This document shows, in pieces, positions 6,167 through 11,346 of a stretch of DNA of 11,346 nucleotides (positions within the stretch are counted from its first letter, which is position 1; every line of letters starts with the position of its first letter). Source of the stretch: an uncultured Eubacteriales bacterium. GTDB lineage: Bacteria > Bacillota > Clostridia > Christensenellales > Christensenellaceae. The notes under the pieces were generated by a model that saw nothing but the letters and a program-made list of their open reading frames with translations, searched no databases and was not told the origin of the DNA. The DNA is taken from positions 1 to 11,346 of the forward strand of contig CAJJPW010000051.1 in NCBI GenBank assembly GCA_905193725.1, written 5' to 3'. The translations under genes and the position numbers were made by a program.

Positions 6167-7413
6167 AACACTTCACCCCCCATCTCAACCAGTTCTTCTT
6201 CATCTCTCTGGCCGTTTTTTATGGCAATTCCCTCGATAATGCCCAGCTGTATCATGGAGGAGAGCATGGAACTACCCCCGTAGCTTACAAAGGGCATCGT
6301 GATTCCCGTAAGCGGTATCAACTTGATCACGCCGCCGATGATGATAAACGTCTGGAGGGCCAGCATAGCCGTACAGCCAAACACCAATATGGCATCGAAT
6401 TTATTTCTGGCATTGAGGGCAATGAGTAGACCACGCACCACAAACACCAAGTAGAATGCGATAATAATAATTCCCGCTACAATGCCAAACTCTTCACAAA
6501 TTACCGTAAAGATGTAGTCGGTGTGATTGGCAGGAATCGCTGAAGGATACCCTAGCCCCAAACCCGTGCCTAAAAGTCCGCCGCTGGCCAGGGCAATGAG
6601 TCCCTGTACGATTTGGTATCCCGCTCCATGGTAGTTCGCCCAGGGGTCCTGCCAAATGGCTACACGGTCTCGCACGTGGCCAAACAGCTTATAGCTCACA
6701 AGAGCGCCCCCGGCAAACACTCCAATCCCTCCAAGTGTCCACAAAATACGCCCAGTTGCTGCAAAAAACATCACCAGGAACGTTCCGCTAAATAATAGGG
6801 CTGCACCTAAATCCCTGGCGGCAACTAAGATGAGCACGCAGGCCGCTGTGAATATTCCGTAGGGAATAAACGAAACAATCTTCTCCCGTGTGGAAAAGAA
6901 ATAGGCCGATATGATGATAAACAGTATCTTTGCAAATTCACTGGGCTGGATAGAAATAATCTTCAAATCAATCCAGTTTTTCGCACCAGAGGTAGTCTCA
7001 CCTAAGATGAGGGAAGAGGCTAGTAGCGCAATACAAAGGCCCATAAACACCCAGTTGAGCTTTCCAAAGTCTCGAGATCTTTTCATGATGAACATGGTGG
7101 CAATCATGATCATACTGCCCACAATAATGAACAAAAACTGCTTCATGGCATTTTCCGGGTTTAGCCGGTATAGCACAATAAGGCCAATAGACCACAAAAA
7201 TGTGGCGATAAGCAGCACAAATCGATCTAGATGCTTAAATAGTGCTCTCAAAAGGTTGTATTCCAATAAGATGAGCACGCAAGCCAGCACACCTAAAATG
7301 AGTATGATATAGTCAAATTCCCCATCTTTAATGGATAACAGAAGGCTAGCCGTCAATAAGAATAGCAGCATAAAAGCCAAAATGGCAAAGGCGCTCTTTC
7401 TCTTAATCGTCAT
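6163..7413 (-). CDS. FtsW/RodA/SpoVE-family SEDS glycosyltransferase
   Basis: This integral membrane protein of the SEDS family polymerises lipid II into glycan strands in partnership with a class B PBP. It has 416 residues and about ten hydrophobic segments. The conserved SEDS features are visible: GAKNWIDLKIISIQPSEFAK (143-162), the large extracellular loop with RDRVAIWQDPW (248-258; Asp256 lies at the position I would align with the catalytic Asp of RodA), GAGYQIVQGLIALASGGLLG (263-282), NHTDYIFTVICEEFG (296-310) and PFVSYGGSS (374-382). The extra N-terminal helices resemble the RodA proteins of FHA-rodA-pbpA clusters. The start overlaps the end of the FHA gene by 11 bases, and its stop overlaps the PBP start by 4, so the three proteins are probably made in fixed proportion. 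The exact pathway (RodA, FtsW or SpoVE) is not resolved. Confidence 0.94.
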   Translation of the reverse strand: MTIKRKSAFAILAFMLLFLLTASLLLSIKDGEFDYIILILGVLACVLILLEYNLLRALFKHLDRFVLLIATFLWSIGLIVLYRLNPENAMKQFLFIIVGSMIMIATMFIMKRSRDFGKLNWVFMGLCIALLASSLILGETTSGAKNWIDLKIISIQPSEFAKILFIIISAYFFSTREKIVSFIPYGIFTAACVLILVAARDLGAALLFSGTFLVMFFAATGRILWTLGGIGVFAGGALVSYKLFGHVRDRVAIWQDPWANYHGAGYQIVQGLIALASGGLLGTGLGLGYPSAIPANHTDYIFTVICEEFGIVAGIIIIAFYLVFVVRGLLIALNARNKFDAILVFGCTAMLALQTFIIIGGVIKLIPLTGITMPFVSYGGSSMLSSMIQLGIIEGIAIKNGQRDEEELVEMGGEVL

Positions 7414-7918
7414 GTTCTTCTTCCCCTCCTTTGGCTCTCAGAAATAACCGTGTTGTCACATCTCCAAAGGTGATGATATCCCCGCCATATACCTTATGTG
7501 CTTTGGACGCCCGACGTCCATTAATTGTGGTCACGCCGTTGCTCATCGGACTCAAATACATATCTCCATTTTTTTGGTACATGAGCGCATGGGTCTTGAG
7601 GACGCTGGGATCCTTTAAATAGACGTCTGATTTTTTGAGACTTCCAATGGAGTTCTCGGGAAACAATCCAAACCGAATGCCCACCAGGTTTTCATCTTCG
7701 GCGTCTACCACGTCTAAAAATCCCACATATCTTCCGATCTCACCCATGACCCATTTTCTCTGCCTATATTCTCCTACCGAGACGGCAATTACCAATATCA
7801 GGATGATCGCCATGACAAACAAAAACCAATACCGCATGGCAAACGACAATGCTTCAAAAAAAGCCTGATCCACGATCCCACCTGCCCTTATCTTCAAACT
7901 GCTTACAGCACTTTTCAC
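7403..7918 (-). CDS. Membrane-anchored FHA-domain protein
   Basis: This 171-residue protein has one hydrophobic segment (about 30-49, YWFLFVMAIILILVIAVSVG), a basic stop-transfer stretch (YRQRKW) and a C-terminal forkhead-associated domain at about 82-162. The FHA fold is suggested by DVYLKDPSVLKTHA (98-111), the NGRR turn (133-136) and GGDIITFG (145-152). FHA domains usually read phosphothreonine, but two usual contact residues are replaced here: the Arg of the IGR motif is Ser93, and the Ser of SxxH is Leu107; His110 remains. As the first gene of the cell-wall operon it may regulate or tether the SEDS-PBP pair, like the FHA proteins beside rodA-pbpA in Actinobacteria (inference). The start is uncertain. 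The GTG at 7918 has only GGAAA directly before it. An in-frame GTG at 7873 has a better AGGTGG, at short spacing, and would leave the domains intact. Confidence 0.85.
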   Translation of the reverse strand: MKSAVSSLKIRAGGIVDQAFFEALSFAMRYWFLFVMAIILILVIAVSVGEYRQRKWVMGEIGRYVGFLDVVDAEDENLVGIRFGLFPENSIGSLKKSDVYLKDPSVLKTHALMYQKNGDMYLSPMSNGVTTINGRRASKAHKVYGGDIITFGDVTTRLFLRAKGGEEEHDD

Positions 7919-7923
7919 TTTCC

Positions 7924-7996
7924 ATAGATACTTTCATTTTGCCCACATAGTGAAAGCATCTATACAGCAACCTCTTTTGCTGCACCGTCTAGGTGC
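7924..7996 (-). promoter_or_regulatory. Structured 5' leader: three consecutive hairpins
   Basis: The leader RNA between the promoter and the FHA start can form three hairpins in a row. The first (5'-most) is a 5-bp stem, 7992-7996 with 7982-7986. The second is a 6-bp stem, 7977-7982 with 7965-7970, loop AAGAGG; it shares one base (7982) with the first. The third is a 13-bp stem, 7951-7963 with 7924-7936, and a 14-base loop. The single non-Watson-Crick position of the long stem (7957/7930) is a G-U wobble in minus-strand RNA but an A-C mismatch in plus-strand RNA, which points to function on the minus strand. No T-run follows, so this is not a simple terminator. The long stem ends 5 bases before the GTG at 7918 and could control translation initiation. 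I recognise no known riboswitch family. Confidence 0.45.
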
Positions 7997-8048
7997 TTTT
8001 CTCTATTTTCTATCGGCATTTTCATTCTACTCACTGTAAGTTCCAATT

Positions 8049-8078
8049 ATTGTACCATATTTCTCCGGCCAATTGCAA
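8049..8078 (-). promoter_or_regulatory. Sigma-A-type promoter of the FHA-SEDS-PBP-uvrC operon
   Basis: On the minus strand, TTGCAA (8078-8073) is followed after 18 bases by TACAAT (8054-8049), which is preceded by TGG, an extended -10 element. Transcription would start near 8042, leaving an untranslated leader of about 120 bases that contains the three hairpins. The -35 box matches consensus at 4 of 6 positions and the -10 at 5 of 6. Confidence 0.6.
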
Positions 8079-8106
8079 AGTACCCATGGTAGATTTGATA
8101 AATTTC

Positions 8107-8121
8107 ATGTAAATTTTACAT
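8107..8121. promoter_or_regulatory. Operator-like dyad upstream of the cell-wall operon promoter
   Basis: ATGTAAA (8107-8113) and TTTACAT (8115-8121) form a perfect 7-bp inverted repeat around one central base, about 28 bp upstream of the -35 box. Position and symmetry would suit a transcription factor site. The surrounding DNA is very AT-rich, so chance is a real alternative. Confidence 0.2.
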
Positions 8122-8135
8122 TTTTTCTTATAATT

Positions 8136-8285
8136 CTAAATTTTTAAAGCCCACGGTCTCTCAACAAATGTTGGCCTGCTCTGGGGATTTTCCCTATTGC
8201 TATTCAAAAGCACAGATAATTTCCTAAATGATAGCTGACCGTTTATGAGTATTGCAAATTCATCAAGAGCTAGCTTGCGTCTCAC
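8136..8285 (-). CDS. Doubtful small ORF in the lysS/FHA intergenic region
   Basis: An open frame of 49 codons starts at GTG 8285, with GGGAGG four bases upstream (8290-8295). The same frame is open back to ATG 8327 (63 codons), which has no ribosome binding site. The product would contain LALDEFAILINGQLSFRKLS and a basic, Arg/Asn-rich tail. I do not recognise a family, and there is no signal peptide or membrane segment. Codon choice (AGG, AGA, ATA) differs from the neighbouring housekeeping genes. It could be a real small gene, a remnant of a lost gene, or chance. The rest of the 7919-8536 interval holds the terminator, dyad, promoter and leader described separately, and nothing else I can identify. 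Confidence 0.2.
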   Translation of the reverse strand: MRRKLALDEFAILINGQLSFRKLSVLLNSNRENPQSRPTFVERPWALKI

Positions 8286-8432
8286 CTTTCCTCCCATGGT
8301 CCATCTTTCCGCAAAACAAAAAAACATCCAAGACCAATTTTTTAAAGCAAAATGTGCTTACCTGTGATTGTTCTTAGATGCCGTTCATTTCCTTAGCTAA
8401 TAAAGTTTGTAGTATATCCCTCTTGATACGAA

Positions 8433-8460
8433 AAAGAGCCATTTTTCGTGATGGCTCTTT
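8433..8460 (-). terminator. Intrinsic terminator after lysS
   Basis: A perfect 10-bp stem (8451-8460 with 8433-8442) has an 8-base loop. On the minus strand it ends in CTCTTTTT, the T-run expected for rho-independent termination. It lies about 77 bases after the lysS stop. The plus strand also has a weaker T-rich follow-up (CTTTCTTAT), so it may act in both directions. Confidence 0.85.
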
Positions 8461-8536
8461 CTTATATCAATGATGTGATTTTCTCTACTAGACACAACTC
8501 TTTACATCTTTATTTCTAGGGGGGGATTTTCCCTCT

Positions 8537-10459
8537 TTAATACAGTTTCGCACCCGCTGGTATAAAGTCGTCTACCATCAGTAGATTGAGCCGTTCCTCT
8601 CCCTCTTCACTGTGTATGGCGGAAAGCAACATTCCGCAGGAGTCTATTCCCATCATCTTCCTAGGTGGCAGATTGGTTATAGCTACCAGAGTCTTGCCCA
8701 CCAGTTCTTCTGGCTCATAGTAAGGGTGAATGCCACTGAGAATGGTTCTATCCGTACCACTTCCGTCGTCTAAGGTGAAGCAAAGAAGCTTATTGCTCTT
8801 AGGCACTGTCTTACAATCTTTCACCTTCACCACTCTAAAATCAGACTTACTAAAGGTTTCAAAATCCACCATGTCCTCAAACATTGGCTCGATGGTCACC
8901 TTGGAAAAGTCAGGTTTTCTAACGGCCTTGGCCTTCTGGCTGCCAGACTTTTCTTGGCCAATTGGCTTCATAGTGGGGAATAGGAGCACGTCTCGAATGG
9001 AGTATTGGTCTGTGAGCAGCATGACCATCCGGTCGATGCCGATGCCGATCCCGCCTGTAGGAGGCATACCGTATTCCAGCGCCAGCACAAAGTCCTCGTC
9101 CATCATATGGGCCTCTTCATCTCCCTGGGCTCTCTGTCTCGCTTGTGCCTCAAACCGCTCTTTTTGATCAATTGGGTCATTCAGCTCAGAGAAGGCATTC
9201 GCCAACTCTCTTCCCGTAATAAACAGTTCAAATCGCTCTGTGAGCCAAGGCTGGTCCGCCTTTCTCTTGGAGAGAGGCGAGACTTCCACAGGATAATCAC
9301 AGATAAAAGTAGGCTGCACCAACTTATCTTCCACAAATTCCTCAAACATCATATTGAGAATGGTGCCCTTGGTCTCATTGCCAGAAACCTCTAAAGAGAG
9401 TTTCTTTGCTTGCTGCACTGCCTGCTCATCTGTCGTCTCGTCAGTGATCTCCACCCCTGTATACTGCTTCACTGCATCTGCCATGGTGAGCCTTGTCCAA
9501 GGGGTGGACATATCGATCTCCTGCCCTTGATAGGTGATTTTGGTATTGCCATCATACAGCTTTTTCGTGCAGTAGACAAAGAGATTTTCGCAAAGATCCA
9601 TCATGCCTTTATAATCGGTATATGCCTGATAGATCTCAATGGTCGTAAATTCCGGGTTGTGCTTAATGTCCATGCCCTCGTTGCGGAAGATCCTGCCCAT
9701 CTCATATACTCTTTCAAAGCCGCCTACGATGAGCCTTTTCAGGTGGAGCTCGGTGGCAATGCGCATGTACATATCAATATCCAAGGTATTGTGATGGGTG
9801 ATAAACGGCCGGGCGGCCGCGCCCCCTGCTGTAGTGTGCAAAATGGGGGTTTCCACTTCCATAAACCCTTGATTATCTAGATACTCCCGAATATAGCGGA
9901 TAATTTTGCTTCTCTTTTCAAATGTCTCCTTCACCTCAGCGTTGACGATCAAATCCACGTAACGCTGCCGGTACCGCAGTTCCATATCTTTAAGGCCATG
10001 AAACTTTTCCGGCAGTGGCTGCAGCGCCTTTGCCAGCAACACTACACTGGTAGATTTTACTGAAATCTCCCCGGCATTGGTCTTGAACACATGGCCTTCC
10101 ACTCCTACGATGTCGCCAATATCATACTGTTTGTACTCCATATAGGGTTCGTCGCCCATGACGTCTTTTCTGGCATATACCTGAATTTTTCCCTTGCCAT
10201 CTTGGATGTGAAAAAAGCTGGCTTTTCCCATCACCCGTTTGGACATGATCCTGCCTGCTATGCGGACATTCTGCCCCTCCAGCTGCTCAAATCCCTCTAG
10301 AATTTGCACAGAGTCATGAGTTTTATCGAACTTCACCTGTTGGAATGGGTCTTTTCCCCGATTTTTTAAATCAGCCAGTTTTTCTCTTTTAATCTTTAAA
10401 ATCTCGGACAGCTCTTTTTCGGTGGTTTGCACTTCTTTGCTCTCATTCTTTTGCGACAT
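8537..10459 (-). CDS. lysS: Lysyl-tRNA synthetase (class II) with C-terminal tRNA-binding domain
   Basis: This enzyme charges tRNA-Lys with lysine using ATP. The first 495 or so residues are a standard class II LysRS: an N-terminal helix, an OB-fold anticodon-binding domain (about 60-155, [11 protein letters not shown] and [20 protein letters not shown]), motif 1 ([19 protein letters not shown]), motif 2 ([18 protein letters not shown]) and motif 3 ([15 protein letters not shown]). After a lysine-rich linker a second domain begins at about residue 515 ([17 protein letters not shown] and [20 protein letters not shown]). It is typical of the EMAP-II/Trbp111-like tRNA-binding OB-fold also found at the C-terminus of many MetRS proteins. 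This makes the protein 640 residues instead of the usual 490-500. The ATG at 10459 is preceded by GAGGAAGAGGAA. It lies 156 bases after greA, with no terminator or T-box between, so it is probably co-transcribed from the greA promoter. Confidence 0.97.
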   Translation of the reverse strand: MSQKNESKEVQTTEKELSEILKIKREKLADLKNRGKDPFQQVKFDKTHDSVQILEGFEQLEGQNVRIAGRIMSKRVMGKASFFHIQDGKGKIQVYARKDVMGDEPYMEYKQYDIGDIVGVEGHVFKTNAGEISVKSTSVVLLAKALQPLPEKFHGLKDMELRYRQRYVDLIVNAEVKETFEKRSKIIRYIREYLDNQGFMEVETPILHTTAGGAAARPFITHHNTLDIDMYMRIATELHLKRLIVGGFERVYEMGRIFRNEGMDIKHNPEFTTIEIYQAYTDYKGMMDLCENLFVYCTKKLYDGNTKITYQGQEIDMSTPWTRLTMADAVKQYTGVEITDETTDEQAVQQAKKLSLEVSGNETKGTILNMMFEEFVEDKLVQPTFICDYPVEVSPLSKRKADQPWLTERFELFITGRELANAFSELNDPIDQKERFEAQARQRAQGDEEAHMMDEDFVLALEYGMPPTGGIGIGIDRMVMLLTDQYSIRDVLLFPTMKPIGQEKSGSQKAKAVRKPDFSKVTIEPMFEDMVDFETFSKSDFRVVKVKDCKTVPKSNKLLCFTLDDGSGTDRTILSGIHPYYEPEELVGKTLVAITNLPPRKMMGIDSCGMLLSAIHSEEGEERLNLLMVDDFIPAGAKLY

Positions 10460-10615
10460 ATATGATTCCTCTTCCTCTTCTTAAGCTGCTGTATCTCCAA
10501 TGGCTTTCGGGACTTTTTTTACCTTTTAAGTCACCCAAACAGTAAATCCCAGTCTTTAGCCACCTAGGTCAACATCTCTCTGGCAGCCGGCACATCCAGC
10601 TACTTCTACTATTTC

Positions 10616-11092
10616 CTATTTTTTATAGATGTCTAAAATCTTATACTGGATGGTTCCCGACGGTGTCTCCACATCTACGATATCCCCAATGCTCCTGCCC
10701 ACTAAGGCCTTGCCCACTGGCGACTCGTTAGAGATTTTGTTTTTCGATACATCTGCTTCTACCGTACCTACAATTTGGTATTCCTCTTCCTCTTCAAATT
10801 CTAGGTCTAGTAGTTTCACAAACGTCCCAATATTGGCCTTTGTAGAATCCACTTCATCTTCTACAACAACAACGGCGTTCCTGAGCATTTTTTCTAGCTC
10901 AATGATCTCGCCTTCTATTTTCGCCTGTTCGTTTTTTGCCTCATCGTATTCGGCATTTTCTGAGAGATCTCCAAAGGCTCTGGCCTCTTTAATCTGCTCT
11001 GACACTTCCTGCCGTTTGACCGTTTTTAAGTACTCTAGTTTTTCCTCTAATTCTCTTACCCCTTTGTGGGTTAACACTACTTCTTTTTTCAT
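10616..11092 (-). CDS. greA: Transcription elongation factor GreA
   Basis: GreA inserts into the secondary channel of RNA polymerase and rescues backtracked complexes by stimulating cleavage of the nascent RNA. The protein has 158 residues, the normal length. It has the N-terminal coiled coil (about 1-75) with the acidic tip [15 protein letters not shown], whose Asp and Glu assist the catalytic metal. The C-terminal FKBP-like domain follows, ending [20 protein letters not shown] and [10 protein letters not shown]. The ATG at 11092 has GGGAGAAG just upstream. A perfect consensus promoter lies 50 bases before it. lysS follows 156 bases downstream, and greA-lysS neighbourhood is common in Firmicutes. 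Nothing unusual was seen. Confidence 0.97.
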   Translation of the reverse strand: MKKEVVLTHKGVRELEEKLEYLKTVKRQEVSEQIKEARAFGDLSENAEYDEAKNEQAKIEGEIIELEKMLRNAVVVVEDEVDSTKANIGTFVKLLDLEFEEEEEYQIVGTVEADVSKNKISNESPVGKALVGRSIGDIVDVETPSGTIQYKILDIYKK

Positions 11093-11144
11093 TCTTCTCC
11101 CGCCCTACGCGTTAATTTTAGTGGTTGCATTTACAATAAAATTC

Positions 11145-11173
11145 ATTATATTTTAAGCCTATTCCCTTGTCAA
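11145..11173 (-). promoter_or_regulatory. Consensus sigma-A promoter of greA-lysS
   Basis: On the minus strand TTGACA (11173-11168) and TATAAT (11150-11145) are separated by exactly 17 bases, a perfect match to the housekeeping consensus. The start point would be near 11138, giving a leader of about 45 bases before the greA ATG. Confidence 0.9.
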
Positions 11174-11208
11174 GAGGGATATTGGCAGCAAAGCTTATTT
11201 TTACAAAT

Positions 11209-11346
11209 TCAGTGTTTTTCATTCACATCTTCTAAATATTTTTCCAATTTGCTCTTGACCCGTTGCAACGCGTTGTCAATGGATTTGACCCGCCGGTGCA
11301 TGGTATCTGCGATCTCCTGATAGGATTTCCCCTCTAGATAGGAGGT
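11209..11346 (-). CDS. sigH: Sporulation-type RNA polymerase sigma factor SigH, C-terminal end (partial)
   Basis: The window edge cuts this gene; 45 C-terminal residues remain, ending at TGA 11209-11211. They read YLEGKSYQEIADTMHRRVKS then IDNALQRVKSKLEKYLED. This is the region 4.2 helix-turn-helix that recognises the -35 element. The string KSYQEIA...RxVKSIDNALQRVKxKLEKYL is very characteristic of SigH (Spo0H) in Bacilli and Clostridia. SigH directs stationary-phase and early sporulation genes, which suggests a lineage with the sporulation programme. In some non-sporulating Clostridia the gene is kept, so sporulation itself is not proven. I see no terminator between its stop and the greA promoter. 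Confidence 0.88.
   Translation of the reverse strand, partial: TSYLEGKSYQEIADTMHRRVKSIDNALQRVKSKLEKYLEDVNEKH

Noticed and set aside
8129..8134. Perfect TATAAT on the plus strand
   Set aside because: No -35-like element at 16-18 bases upstream and no plus-strand gene follows; the surrounding DNA is AT-rich.
10460..10615. T-box riboswitch or separate promoter for lysS
   Set aside because: The 156-base gap has no T-box sequence, no specifier-type stem and no convincing -35/-10 pair; read-through from greA is simpler.
10629..11156. Plus-strand open frame opposite greA
   Set aside because: The translation is a serine/threonine-rich low-complexity string created by the reverse complement of the acidic GreA coding sequence; there is no ribosome binding site.

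Overview
The window looks like a chromosomal segment of an anaerobic, probably spore-forming Firmicute of the class Clostridia. The clues are the C-terminal end of a SigH-type sporulation sigma factor, the greA-lysS pair, an FHA-FtsW/RodA-PBP cluster, a B12-type radical SAM protein of the DUF4080 kind, consensus sigma-A promoters, purine-rich ribosome binding sites and moderate GC content. Genus and species cannot be read from the sequence. Every intact gene lies on the minus strand, so the window is best read from right to left.

From the right edge: the sigma factor gene sigH ends at 11209. A perfect consensus sigma-A promoter (11145-11173) then drives greA (transcript cleavage factor), followed by lysS (lysyl-tRNA synthetase with an extra C-terminal tRNA-binding domain). 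A hairpin terminator lies at 8433-8460. About 600 bases follow that hold at most one tiny doubtful ORF, an operator-like dyad, a good promoter (8049-8078) and a leader that can fold into three consecutive hairpins (7924-7996).

This leader opens a long, tightly packed operon: a membrane-anchored FHA protein, an FtsW/RodA/SpoVE-type glycosyltransferase, a PbpA-like class B transpeptidase, uvrC, a three-LysM protein and a radical SAM protein. The first four genes overlap or are separated by 5 bases or fewer. The first three form a peptidoglycan-synthesis module: glycan polymerase, cross-linking transpeptidase and a possible regulatory FHA subunit. uvrC is excision repair and appears to be translationally coupled to the transpeptidase gene. 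The radical SAM gene has a frameshift that separates the start of its B12-binding domain from the rest.

The left 540 bases are a small graveyard. They hold a plus-strand perfect-stem terminator, a decayed VOC/glyoxalase-fold gene, and palindromic units with the signature and spacing of a type I-C CRISPR array (377-477, perhaps to about 540), with no cas genes in view. The most unusual observations are this CRISPR-like relic, the structured leader of the cell-wall operon, the FHA domain lacking its usual phosphothreonine-contact residues, and the frameshifted radical SAM gene.
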